Assembly (NCBI GenBank): GCA_903932145.1
Contig: CAIZFE010000101.1
Coordinates: 1-64,000 of the forward strand
From: an uncultured Rhodopila sp.
GTDB lineage: Bacteria > Pseudomonadota > Alphaproteobacteria > Acetobacterales > Acetobacteraceae
Direction: 5' to 3'
DNA: 64,000 nt
Shown: positions 1-7,670 of the stretch, one piece after another
Layout: the number at the start of each line of letters is the position of its first letter
How positions within the stretch are numbered: position 1 is the stretch's first letter
The notes under the pieces: generated by a model
What the model saw: the letters and a program-made list of their open reading frames with translations, nothing else
Databases searched by the model: none
Told to the model about the DNA's origin: nothing
Made by a program: the position numbers and the translations under genes

Positions 1-140
1 CATCACCCACCACTGCGATATCCTGGAAACCGGCAACGATTCGTTCCGCTTCAAACAGCGCAAGAAACAGACGAAATCGGGCTGACCAAGTGGAAACTTT
101 TGGACGCTGTTACCTGGAAACTATTCAACGCTGATTGACA
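1..140 (+). mobile_element. Right end of an IS21-family insertion sequence (partial)
   Basis: The window opens inside an insertion sequence. It holds the last codons of an IstB-like helper ATPase and then two tandem subterminal repeats, TGGAAACTTTTGGACGCTG at 91 and TGGAAACTATTCAACGCTG at 115. The element appears to end at ...TTGACA (140). Read on the other strand the end begins TGTCAATC, fitting the TGT...ACA termini and multiple terminal repeats of IS21 elements. The other end lies outside the window, so any target duplication cannot be checked. Confidence 0.7.
2..85 (+). CDS. istB: IstB-like IS21 transposition helper ATPase, C-terminal end only
   Basis: Only the last 27 codons are in the window; they read ITHHCDILETGNDSFRFK and then a basic tail before TGA. 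The THHC-ILETGNDSFRFK pattern is the usual C-terminus of IstB, the AAA+ helper of IS21-family transposases, which loads the IstA transposase onto target DNA. The Walker motifs would lie upstream of the window. It is followed at once by the repeats of the IS right end, as expected because istB is the last gene of these elements. Confidence 0.75.
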   Translation: MTHHCDILETGNDSFRFKQRKKQTKSG

Positions 141-756
141 ACTCCCGTTGCTTACTGTTGGTTTGACGTATGCTTTTGAGGGTTTGCGCCTCAACCATAG
201 CGGTTTTAAAGCCGTCTCTGAAAAACATATATCGTTCAAATAGTTTCTTCCCGACGTTCCGCACATTGAGCTTTGAAGCCTGAACCGCATTATCAGCCAT
301 CCACCTGAAAAAGGGCTTCGCTACTCGAACACCGTGGTGTATCAGACTAACAATTTGGCTGGCTTTCGCCTCCCATTCCTCTCCTTCGGGTGCAAAAATA
401 CCGACACCGAATTTCCGATGCTCGATTAAAAATGCGCGTCCCTCAAAATCAATCGGAATGGACCAAGCTATTTTTTCAAAGCGACCAAGGTCTTTGAAAT
501 TTAGGAGATCAACGAGCAAAAAATAGACCTGATGATAGGGTGGTAACTTCCGCCCTGCGTCAGTGCGGTGTGCCGTGAAAAGGAACTTTTTTTCTGCCTG
601 TGTGGATGAGTCGGCTGGTTTTATCGGCAGTATCACACGATGTGCTAGCTCGCGCACACGTTCGAGTTGTGGTGGAAGAGGTATCGGTGCCCTTCGAATG
701 AGTGATCTCTTGATCGCTTGCTCAATTTCAGCGAATTGCTCCTCGTCCGTTCTCAT
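121..756 (-). CDS. Hypothetical protein, 3' end altered by the IS21 end
   Basis: This encodes 211 residues with no family I recognise. The protein is mixed alpha/beta with charged, hydrophilic composition, no signal peptide and no membrane segment. The start ATG at 756 is preceded by a GAGGAA stretch only a few bases away. The last codons (SISVE and the TAG stop) fall inside the IS21 terminus that ends at 140, so the native C-terminus has probably been replaced by element sequence. Base composition (about half GC in places) is lower than in the core genes of the window, which fits acquired DNA. It may have belonged to the same accessory locus as the hypothetical gene at 1068-1937. Confidence 0.55.
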   Translation of the reverse strand: MRTDEEQFAEIEQAIKRSLIRRAPIPLPPQLERVRELAHRVILPIKPADSSTQAEKKFLFTAHRTDAGRKLPPYHQVYFLLVDLLNFKDLGRFEKIAWSIPIDFEGRAFLIEHRKFGVGIFAPEGEEWEAKASQIVSLIHHGVRVAKPFFRWMADNAVQASKLNVRNVGKKLFERYMFFRDGFKTAMVEAQTLKSIRQTNSKQRELSISVE

Positions 757-909
757 TTCCTCATAACCGGTGTAATAACAACCACGTTGCCCCCTACGCC
801 TATAACGCCAACCTCGAAATCATACTGTCACGACATCCATATACGGTCTGGCGATGTGGCGCAAAGGCTTACTTGTGCGCGAACGGACCGGATCGGCCCA
901 AATGCTGAA

Positions 910-1056
910 TCAGACCCGCGGCGACATTGTGGCCTCGCCGAGACGACGATGACGACGAATGAGAGAAACAAGCGAAAGCAAGTCCTCAGCGTCGATTTTG
1001 GTCATGGTGCCGTTGAAATGCGCCTCGTGCGCCGTCGTGTTTCGGGGGCCGCCCAC
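910..1056 (-). CDS. Possible small ORF, 48 aa, uncertain
   Basis: A minus-strand reading frame from a GTG at 1056 (or ATG at 1005) to TGA at 910-912 gives a short protein with a plausible helical C-terminus (AEDLLSLVSLIRRHRRLGEA). It lies directly after the stop of the 289-residue gene at 1068. No convincing ribosome binding site is visible. The same frame stays open upstream into the 3' end of that gene, so it could also be the displaced tail of that gene after a frameshift. No homologue is recognised. Confidence 0.2.
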   Translation of the reverse strand: MGGPRNTTAHEAHFNGTMTKIDAEDLLSLVSLIRRHRRLGEATMSPRV

Positions 1057-1067
1057 CCAATCAAGAC

Positions 1068-1937
1068 TTATGATGAGGCGGCCAACCTTTTCAGGGCAAG
1101 AAAGATTGCAGCGAAAATCTCTTCGCGAGCGCTGACCACCGCCATAACGAACTCAACACCTACGGGCGTGGGAGGCGTCATCAACATCAGCCCGACTTGC
1201 CGATGCTTGCGCTCGATATCGTCCCGATCCTCCGGGCCAAAAACGCAAATATGATCAAAGAAAAGCTGCTGTGATATATCGATAATCCCCTGATTTCTGC
1301 CCCCTAACTGCATGACCCTTTCGTCTCCGGGCGTGAGTGTTCCGATCCGGCGTTGATTCTCTATAAACTCATCCCGTAATGCCTGCATCTTTGAGTAGAG
1401 ATCGACAAATAAAAGCCTATGCGGAATTTGATGTAGCGATCCTTGAAGCTCCTGGAGGGTCGCGGTGTGCCTCGTCTGACTTTGTTCGATACGCTTCGTG
1501 CGATCATCAATTTCCGCCAGAGCGACAGTATAAGCGTCTGTGATCGCCTTGACCAGCGCGATTTGCTCGGCATTCCAGATTCGTTCGAAGCTCGCCTCTT
1601 CCTTCAACCGAAAGGCGGCGTCGCGAACGAACAGATCAAACCATGAATCAGGAAAACCGGCGCCTTCGAACGCACGCACGAAGGCGGCGGGAAGATTTTC
1701 ATCCAGTGTCGCGGTTCGGAGACGGATTTCCGTCAGAACCGCCCTCTCCGTCGTCGCGCGGGCCTGAGCCAAGCCTTCCGTGAGCGCAGCATTGTCGCCT
1801 CTGGTGCGACGCTTAGCCAAGCTCCCATCAAATATATCCGGTAGCGCCATCAGCACTTGTTCGCGGATCTCCCGTTCGTCCGCTGCAAGACTGGAGGCAG
1901 TGTCGAAATCAGCCCGCTTCGCCGTATTCGTTTCCAT
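1068..1937 (-). CDS. Hypothetical coiled-coil-rich protein
   Basis: This encodes 289 residues and I do not recognise the family. The sequence is strongly helical. A region around residues 130-170 is rich in E, K, Q and R with heptad-like spacing and probably forms a coiled coil. There is no signal peptide or obvious membrane segment, although the last 30 residues are alanine-rich and hydrophobic (VVSAREEIFAAIFLALKRL). The gene is divergent from the toxin-antitoxin remnant starting near 1966 and shares the accessory block next to the IS21 end with the hypothetical gene at 121-756. Function is unknown; a role in a defence or mobile locus is only a guess from position. Confidence 0.55.
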   Translation of the reverse strand: METNTAKRADFDTASSLAADEREIREQVLMALPDIFDGSLAKRRTRGDNAALTEGLAQARATTERAVLTEIRLRTATLDENLPAAFVRAFEGAGFPDSWFDLFVRDAAFRLKEEASFERIWNAEQIALVKAITDAYTVALAEIDDRTKRIEQSQTRHTATLQELQGSLHQIPHRLLFVDLYSKMQALRDEFIENQRRIGTLTPGDERVMQLGGRNQGIIDISQQLFFDHICVFGPEDRDDIERKHRQVGLMLMTPPTPVGVEFVMAVVSAREEIFAAIFLALKRLAASS

Positions 1938-1965
1938 GTCGAGGAAATGTCGGAGTGCCCGGCTG

Positions 1966-2112
1966 AACCGCTCTGCTCTGCACGCCTTTCAAAAGAAGAA
2001 GTCTCCCGACGGCGGGTCGAAGACCGACCAACGGGACATCGAAGCGATCAAGCAGGCACTGAAGGGCGCGCAGGCGCACTACGAGGATAACTACAAGGGA
2101 AAGGGCTGGACA
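1966..2112 (+). pseudogene. Gp49/HigB-like toxin, C-terminal remnant
   Basis: About 44 codons read HAFQKKKSPDGGSKTDQRDI and then a helical tail with the pattern IKQALKGAQAHYED. This matches the C-terminus of phage Gp49-like/RelE-superfamily toxins, whose usual ending is VLHAFQKKS followed by an I-x-L-I-x-x-R-L-K-x-A helix. The N-terminal half of the fold is missing. Upstream sequence from about 1937 belongs to the divergent hypothetical gene. There is no stop codon before the antitoxin, so the remnant reads in frame into it at 2113. Confidence 0.65.
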
Positions 2113-2460
2113 ATGGTTGACGACATTCAGGATGGTCTTCCCGTGGTCCACGACGGCAGCGACATCGTATTTGCCGATCTTGGCCTTCCGGATGCCGACG
2201 AGAATGAAAAGAAAGTGCGGCTCGCGGTCCTGGTGAACCAGGAAATCCGTCGCCAGGGGCTGCGCCAGATCGACGCCGCGGAACGGCTCAAAGCCAATCA
2301 GGCTGAGGTTTCCCGGCTCGTTAACGACAAGCTGTCGGGAATCTCTGAGTGGAGGCTCATGAGCTTCCTCAACGCGCTTGGCCAGGATGTCGAGATCGGG
2401 GTCAGGCCCGCCGGCGGCGGTCATGCGACAACTACCGTGCGGGAATTCGCCGCGACCTGA
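2113..2460 (+). CDS. HigA-like antitoxin, XRE-type helix-turn-helix
   Basis: This encodes 115 residues from ATG 2113. An N-terminal segment (VVHDGSDIVFADLGLPDADE) precedes a helix-turn-helix with the pattern GLRQIDAAERLKANQAEVSR, then a short C-terminal region. This arrangement is typical of antitoxins paired with Gp49-like toxins (HTH_37-type). In such pairs the antitoxin binds the toxin and represses the shared promoter. Here the toxin partner is truncated, so the antitoxin is probably an orphan or a remnant regulator. The reading frame is open upstream through the toxin fragment, and translation could instead begin farther 5' and make a fused protein. Confidence 0.75.
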   Translation: MVDDIQDGLPVVHDGSDIVFADLGLPDADENEKKVRLAVLVNQEIRRQGLRQIDAAERLKANQAEVSRLVNDKLSGISEWRLMSFLNALGQDVEIGVRPAGGGHATTTVREFAAT

Positions 2461-2523
2461 TTCTGTCGGTCGGGGATGTTGCCGAAGCCGGGGCTGAGGG
2501 ATGAGTCCAACCAAACAGAAAAA

Positions 2524-2609
2524 TGGAACCACAGATGCACACAGATGCACACGGATAAGGCAAGAAATCCGCATTTATCTGGGTGCATCTGTGTGCATCT
2601 GTGGTTCCA
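2524..2609. repeat. Perfect 27-bp inverted repeat with 32-base loop
   Basis: The left arm (2524-2550) reads TGGAACCACAGATGCACACA and onward; the right arm (2583-2609) is its exact reverse complement, ending TGTGGTTCCA. With wobble pairs the stem extends several more bases into the loop. Each arm itself contains two tandem CACAGATGCA units. Intergenic sequences built from ATCTGTGTGCATCTGTGGTT are known as dispersed repeats in unrelated bacteria, so this is probably a mobile palindromic repeat rather than a gene-specific structure. Confidence 0.85.
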
Positions 2610-2654
2610 AATTGCTTTCTGCCGCACCCGATATCAGACCAATGGTGTATTGGC

Positions 2655-2785
2655 GTTGACATCGACTTTCGGCCGGCCTCACCTCGTCATTGGCAATACA
2701 AGGAAGCAAGCCCGGGCACAGGCCCCGGTCGGCAGCCACGTCTTTTATGAGTGTGTAAACAAAGACGTGGATGGTGCGGGGGCGG
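2655..2785 (+). repeat. Dispersed intergenic repeat, copy A
   Basis: Sequence from GTTGACATCGACTTTCGGCC onward, through a short hairpin (CCACGTCT at 2736 pairing with AGACGTGG at 2763), matches an inverted copy at 24157-24248. Copy A carries about 20 extra bases between the two conserved blocks. The element has no coding capacity that I trust. Two copies in 64 kb suggest a dispersed repeat family. Confidence 0.7.
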
Positions 2786-2864
2786 CCGGCGTGTGTCACT
2801 GTTAACGCCCGTCGGTATAAAAGGACAGAATTCACCCGATGAACCTGCATCCGCACAATTTTTC

Positions 2865-2893
2865 TTGACTTGTTTCCTAGGTAAATCTACCAT
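2865..2893 (+). promoter_or_regulatory. Predicted promoter abutting the start codon (leaderless)
   Basis: TTGACT (2865-2870), a 17-base spacer and TACCAT (2888-2893) form a sigma-70-like promoter. Only six bases (AGAGGA) separate the -10 box from ATG 2900, so transcription should begin at or next to the start codon. The same boxes with the same spacing precede the decayed paralogue at 7671. Confidence 0.6.
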
Positions 2894-2899
2894 AGAGGA

Positions 2900-3640
2900 A
2901 TGGAAACCTCATCCCCACCGCGTCCGTCCGACGACCTTTTCCCATACCTGTACCACCAGCTCGTCTATACGCTGATAAGCCTGTTGCCGCCGCCGCTGGA
3001 TGGCTCGCCCGAGGCACTCCGCGCCCGCAATCATGCCGCCGTCGCCAAAGTGGCGGCGCTGCTGCCGGTTGGCGCGAATGAGCTCGATCTGGCCGCCCAG
3101 TGCGTCGCCGCCCGCGCCCAGGCCGAGGAGTTACTGCGGCTGGTGCGCCAGCATGAGGGCGACATTCAGGTGGTGGTGCGGCTGAACGCGCAATACGGAT
3201 CGACGGTGCGGGCCTCGCTGGCCGCACATGGCCGCCTGATGCGGGTGCAGGCGGTGCGCCAGAAGCGCGAGGCGGTGGAAGGGGCCGCCACCGCGGACGC
3301 CTGGACGGAGCATGTGGCCGCACAGTCGATGCTGCACGTGGTGGAGCGGAGAGCCAAACCGCCCGAGGCGGCGCGGCCGCCGACGGCTGCTGTGGCGCCG
3401 ACCGGGGTGGCGGCGGAGGGTGTGGGGGAAAGGATTGCGGAGAACGTATCGGAAAATAGGACGAAATCTCAGGGTGTGGCTTTTGAGACGCGGATGAGCG
3501 GGCAGCACCGGGACCTGACGGGCGGGGGATCGGGTTTGCGTGAGGGTGTGGACGAGGCGATGGCCGGATCGCTTTTGGCGCGTGTGCGGGGGCGGGATCT
3601 GGTTGCAAGCGGTCGCGACAGTCCGGTGATGGCGGCGTAG
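2900..3640 (+). CDS. Lineage-specific hypothetical protein, intact copy
   Basis: This encodes 246 residues with no named family that I recognise. The N-terminal 120 residues are helical and well conserved against the decayed copy at 7671-8313 (for example LYHQLVYTLISLLPPPLD and RLNAQYGSTVRASLAAHG). A variable Ala/Pro linker follows, and then a second conserved stretch around GVAFETRMSGQ. There is no signal peptide or membrane segment, so it is probably cytoplasmic. The start ATG at 2900 follows a promoter by six bases and has no properly spaced Shine-Dalgarno sequence, so the mRNA is probably leaderless. It converges with the large GGDEF-EAL gene, with 13 bases between stops. Confidence 0.8.
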   Translation: METSSPPRPSDDLFPYLYHQLVYTLISLLPPPLDGSPEALRARNHAAVAKVAALLPVGANELDLAAQCVAARAQAEELLRLVRQHEGDIQVVVRLNAQYGSTVRASLAAHGRLMRVQAVRQKREAVEGAATADAWTEHVAAQSMLHVVERRAKPPEAARPPTAAVAPTGVAAEGVGERIAENVSENRTKSQGVAFETRMSGQHRDLTGGGSGLREGVDEAMAGSLLARVRGRDLVASGRDSPVMAA

Positions 3641-3653
3641 GGGGCGGCTGTTG

Positions 3654-6600
3654 CTATCTTCCAACCAGTCTCAACACGCGTGGTTGGGTGCGGGCCAACC
3701 CTGGCAGCGCATTCGCCTCTGAGGAGGCCAGGTGGCCCTCAGACGACCGAGACTCCAGCAACCTGATTGCCTCCGGACCTGACATCGGCTTGGCAAACAG
3801 ATAACCCTGGCCGAATTCGCAGCCCATTTCGTTCAGTTGGCGCGCTTGATCTTCGCACTCGATTCCTTCAGCGACCACGCCCATCCCCATGCCTTCTGCC
3901 AGCGACATGATCGTCTTCACAACCTGTTGGCTTTCCCGGTTGTCGATCAAGCCCGCCACGAATGAGCGGTCGATCTTCAAGACGTCCAACGGGAATTTGT
4001 GAAGATAGCTGAGCGATGAATATCCCGTACCGAAATCATCCAGGCTGAGTTGCACTCCCAGGGATTTAAGCTGGGATAAGACGCGCACCGCGCGTTCCGA
4101 GTCACCCATCGTGCCGCTTTCGGTAATTTCCAATTTGATCGTTGTTGGATCGACCCCCGTTTCGAAGAGCACGTTTTCGATGTCACGAACAAGGTCTCGT
4201 TGCGCGAACTGGCGAGGCGAGATGTTGATGCTCATACTCAATTTTCGCCCGGAACCGAACTGCCGGTTCCACGCATGCACGGTCAGGCACGCCTCGCGCA
4301 GCACCCATAGGCCAAGCGGAACAATGATTCCGGTGTCCTCGGCTGTGGCGATAAAGTCGCCTGGATACACCAATCCCCTGCCAGGGACCTGCCAGCGGAC
4401 CAAGGCCTCGAACCCGGCGATCACCTCGGTTGAGAGGGTGACGATGGGCTGGTAGTGCAGCACGAACTCTTGGTTGCGGAGTGCCCGGCGCAGGTCGTTC
4501 TCCAGGTGCAAGCGCTTGGTCACTGTCTCGAGCATCGAGGTATCGTAAACTTCCGCGCGGCTTTTGCCGAGGGATTTGGCCCGGTACATCGCCAGGTCCG
4601 CATCGCGCAGGATGTCTGCCGCGGACTCGTATCCGCCATGACTGGTGGCGATGCCGATACTGGCAGACGCATGGACATCCTGGCCAACGATCGAGAAGGG
4701 AGCCACGAGAGCATCCTTAATGCGGGCGGCCAATGCGAGTGCATCGTCAGCGCCCTCAACGCCAGACATCAACACGGTGAATTCGTCCCCGCCTAATCGT
4801 ATCAAGACGTTCCGCGACTGGTTGTTGGGGATGCCGTCGCCGTCGTTCCGGCGGAAAAGCAGTGCCCGGAACCTATTGGTGACCTGGATCAGAAGGTTAT
4901 CGCCCGCCGTATGGCCCAGGCTGTCGTTGACGACCTTGAACCCATCCAAATCGATAAAGAGCACTGCATAGCCGCTGGCCCCGGGCTCTTTCTGCCGCGC
5001 CAGCGCCCGGTTCAGCCACTCGACGAGGAACGTGCGGTTCGGCAGGCCGGTCAACGGATCATGCAAGGCGTCGTGTACTGCCAATTCCTTGGAGCGGAGA
5101 AGTTCAGCGGCGAGCCGTTCCTGTTCCTCCACAGTGCTGGCGAGCACCGCGTTGCTGTTGGCGAGCGCTGTATTGCTGTCGAGCAACTCGGCACGGGCCG
5201 CGCTTAGTCCCTCGCGTGCCCGATCGAGCCCAAGAGCCGCTTGCTTCACGCCCTGTTGCAGAACATTGAAACTTTTGGCCATAGCGCCGAGTTCGTCCCG
5301 AGAGGACACGGTCACGGGGACAATATCCACCGAGGCATGGGCTGCGTCCAGGTTGCCCGCACCCAGCGCATCCATCGCGGCCGCAAGGTCGCGCACCGTT
5401 CCGAAGGCCAGCCGCTTGGCCGCCTCGCTGACCTGATCGGCGGAATGGGCAATCATGCCAGGAAGAATAATGCCGACGCTGACCGTTAGGATTGAAACCG
5501 CAACAAAGATGTCTTCCAGGGCAACCACGAAGCCTTCCCGGGCATTCGGTATCGCCTGGACGGCGAGAATGTAGCCCGCCGCGTCGAGCGCCAGCACCAG
5601 CAGCATAGCCCCGGTCAGTTTGACATGCAGACTGCGACCAAATCCACTAAGCCCGTGCCGGGATCGATCCTCCAGCATGCGGAGGGCATAGAGCCCGGCG
5701 CCAGAATAGGCCATCAACAGGCCGATTACGACCGTGGGCAGGCCAAACTGCTGGAATCCAAGCAGAGCGCTGCAACCCCAAATAGATGCCGCCACCAGGC
5801 CGAGCCCAATCGTGCCCCGCGGCGCACGGTAGAGCCTTAGTGCGTCAGGAGCATCGCGCCGGAGAAGCCACACTGCGACACTCGGTAGGCAGATGCCGAT
5901 CAGATACGTAAAGTTCGCGGCGGCGATCAGCCAAATCGGATCCCCGATGAGCAGGAACAGGATCGCGAAGCTGGCGGTCAGCAACGTGGCCACCCACGGG
6001 GCGTCGGTGCGCGAACGCCTGTTCAGGATGCGGGGAGCGAGTCCATCCTCAGCGAGCTGCGCCAGGGTCCTTGCAGCACCCGCGAGAGGCTGGATTGTTC
6101 CGTGAAACATATTGAACATCATGAAGCCGACCGCGGCGGACTTCCCGAGACTGCCGAATACGGGAGCAAAGGTGGGGCCGAGCACCTGGTCGAGATCCTG
6201 CCCCATCGCGTCGGGCCCGAGCACGCCCAGCCAGATGATGGGCAGGACTGCGAAATACAGGGCGGCCATGAACGCGCTGGCCAACATCGCCCTGGGCACA
6301 TTGCGGGCGGGATCGATGGTCTCACCAACGTGGCAGGTCGCTGCCTCGAACGCGGGTGCGCCAAAACCGATCAGATACAGCCCGGCCATCACCGACGTCA
6401 CCGAACCGAACCAACCGGGGAAGGGTGTCGTGAGATGGAAGTCAACCGCCTGGCCCCACTGGACCTGTCCGGAAACGAGCGGAGCGATCATCGAAACGAA
6501 GGCCAAAATGGCCGATATGATAGCCACCGGCGCGGCGACCCGTGAAACCCAGCGCACACCGCAGAGATTGATGGCGGTGAAGGCCAAAACCAATACGCAT

Positions 6601-7037
6601 GCAATCAGCGGTACTGGCACGGCTGGCAGGCACCATTGGCCGATAGCGGCTGCGGACAAGAGCGCCGCCACCCCGCAGGTCGGCACCCAGCCCCACCAGT
6701 AACACACGCCCGTCAGCGTCGAGAGGATCGGACTGTAGGGACGAAACGCCGCGGTGCAGGCGGCTGCGATGCCGCCGACGCGATTGGGCGACATGAGTAC
6801 CAACTCGGTCCAACCCGGCGCCGCGAAGTAGCTGAGCAACAGACCGGCGATCAGAAGCGGGATCGCCGCACTGCCCTGCCCGGGAATGTCGCCTTGACCG
6901 ATGAAGAGCGCGGCTATCAGGAACAGGCTTTGGTTGCTGCCGCCCAAGGCCAGCGCGGTCGTTCCGAACCATCCCATGCGCCGCGGATGTAAGCGAGGGA
7001 CGACACCGGTACCGATCGGACGCGGTTCAAGCAACAA
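3654..7037 (-). CDS. Amino-acid-permease-like sensor fused to GGDEF and EAL domains
   Basis: This encodes 1127 residues. Residues 20-450 form about twelve hydrophobic segments resembling the APC amino acid permease family (for example GGSNQSLFLIAALFIGQGD and FGAPAFEAATCHVGETIDPA). Two more membrane segments (about 470-560), a HAMP-like linker and a coiled coil follow. The GGDEF domain keeps RLGGDEF near residue 747. The EAL domain keeps GFEALVRW near 875 and DDFGTGYSS near 997. Both motifs look intact, so it could make or degrade cyclic di-GMP at the membrane in response to a transported or bound solute; that coupling is inference. The start used is TTG 7037; ATG 6977 (residue 21) is an alternative. 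It is flanked by two copies of one hypothetical gene. Confidence 0.9.
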   Translation of the reverse strand: MLLEPRPIGTGVVPRLHPRRMGWFGTTALALGGSNQSLFLIAALFIGQGDIPGQGSAAIPLLIAGLLLSYFAAPGWTELVLMSPNRVGGIAAACTAAFRPYSPILSTLTGVCYWWGWVPTCGVAALLSAAAIGQWCLPAVPVPLIACVLVLAFTAINLCGVRWVSRVAAPVAIISAILAFVSMIAPLVSGQVQWGQAVDFHLTTPFPGWFGSVTSVMAGLYLIGFGAPAFEAATCHVGETIDPARNVPRAMLASAFMAALYFAVLPIIWLGVLGPDAMGQDLDQVLGPTFAPVFGSLGKSAAVGFMMFNMFHGTIQPLAGAARTLAQLAEDGLAPRILNRRSRTDAPWVATLLTASFAILFLLIGDPIWLIAAANFTYLIGICLPSVAVWLLRRDAPDALRLYRAPRGTIGLGLVAASIWGCSALLGFQQFGLPTVVIGLLMAYSGAGLYALRMLEDRSRHGLSGFGRSLHVKLTGAMLLVLALDAAGYILAVQAIPNAREGFVVALEDIFVAVSILTVSVGIILPGMIAHSADQVSEAAKRLAFGTVRDLAAAMDALGAGNLDAAHASVDIVPVTVSSRDELGAMAKSFNVLQQGVKQAALGLDRAREGLSAARAELLDSNTALANSNAVLASTVEEQERLAAELLRSKELAVHDALHDPLTGLPNRTFLVEWLNRALARQKEPGASGYAVLFIDLDGFKVVNDSLGHTAGDNLLIQVTNRFRALLFRRNDGDGIPNNQSRNVLIRLGGDEFTVLMSGVEGADDALALAARIKDALVAPFSIVGQDVHASASIGIATSHGGYESAADILRDADLAMYRAKSLGKSRAEVYDTSMLETVTKRLHLENDLRRALRNQEFVLHYQPIVTLSTEVIAGFEALVRWQVPGRGLVYPGDFIATAEDTGIIVPLGLWVLREACLTVHAWNRQFGSGRKLSMSINISPRQFAQRDLVRDIENVLFETGVDPTTIKLEITESGTMGDSERAVRVLSQLKSLGVQLSLDDFGTGYSSLSYLHKFPLDVLKIDRSFVAGLIDNRESQQVVKTIMSLAEGMGMGVVAEGIECEDQARQLNEMGCEFGQGYLFAKPMSGPEAIRLLESRSSEGHLASSEANALPGLARTQPRVLRLVGR

Positions 7038-7634
7038 TGGCTGACGTCCTGAAAAAAATCATCTAGCGTCCACTTTTGTCGAAATAAAATCGGGTCGTCA
7101 GAAACGACTGGAACTCGCTGTCAGAATCAACCGGTCGCGGTTTGTTTGCCCTGGTTTGTCGCTCTGGTACCCATATAAATGATTGTTTTCAAAATCCAGT
7201 CGGTAGGTGGAATATTCCGCCCATACGCGGTGAGCGACCGGAAAAATCGGTGTCTGGCGAAGGCGGATCGACCCGACGCCAACCATACTTACGTATTCGT
7301 AAATAGTATAAAAGCTCGCGCAACGGCCAATAATTTCAAATTTACGCGTCGCTGTCGCATACTCCGGCGTCTCGCCAAGGCGGCCGACCCCGCCGCCATC
7401 CGCGGGCGTCCATTGTTGAGACATCTGACTTTGATCCAAGGAATGACCGCCGAGGGCGCCGAGCCGACGTACCATTGTCGTAGTTCGCTTCCGGTAGGGC
7501 CATGACGGTGGGAAACAGCATCAACCTGGAACGGTAATGTCCGTACGGGCTGTTCGGCCAGCCATACCGTGGGGAAAACCGGGTGCCACCCGGGTTCACC
7601 CGATGGACCCGAACCGGAACAGCAGTGAGGACCA
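7038..7634. other. Long intergenic region, low GC in part
   Basis: Nearly 600 bases lie between the divergent GGDEF-EAL gene and the decayed hypothetical copy. Bases 7140-7350 are clearly lower in GC than the surroundings. Reading frames exist on both strands but none has a recognisable protein, a good ribosome site or a plausible composition. The region presumably holds the promoter of the large minus-strand gene. An imperfect direct repeat of about 33 bases (from 7248 and from 7365) is present. Confidence 0.5.
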
Positions 7635-7663
7635 TTGACTTATTTCCCATAAAGGCCTACCAT
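7635..7663 (+). promoter_or_regulatory. Relic promoter of the decayed paralogue
   Basis: TTGACT (7635-7640), a 17-base spacer and TACCAT (7658-7663) repeat the boxes in front of the intact copy at 2900. Seven bases then lead to ATTTAA, where the intact copy has ATGGAA. The promoter outlived the start codon. Confidence 0.55.
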
Positions 7664-7670
7664 CCAAGGA

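Larger units (their letters stand above)
2461..2864. other. Repeat-rich intergenic region
   Basis: About 400 bases without a credible gene separate the antitoxin from the hypothetical gene at 2900. The region contains a long perfect inverted repeat (2524-2609) and one copy of a dispersed repeat (2655-2785), both listed separately. The remainder shows no recognisable gene. Confidence 0.7.

Noticed and set aside
91-140. Two tandem repeats near the left edge, considered as a CRISPR fragment.
   Set aside because: Only two imperfect units with no spacer of regular length; they match the terminal repeats of IS21 elements after istB.
1780-2460. A single 226-codon gene starting inside the 5' end of the divergent hypothetical gene.
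   Set aside because: The first 60 codons are antisense to that gene and only the last part has toxin and antitoxin similarity, so a remnant plus antitoxin is the better reading.
7248-7397. Imperfect direct repeat of about 33 bases in the long intergenic region.
   Set aside because: Identity is only moderate, the units are GC-rich and no function or family could be tied to them.
7098-7505. Overlapping open frames on both strands in the low-GC region upstream of the fusion gene.
   Set aside because: Neither has recognisable similarity, a ribosome site or coding-like composition.
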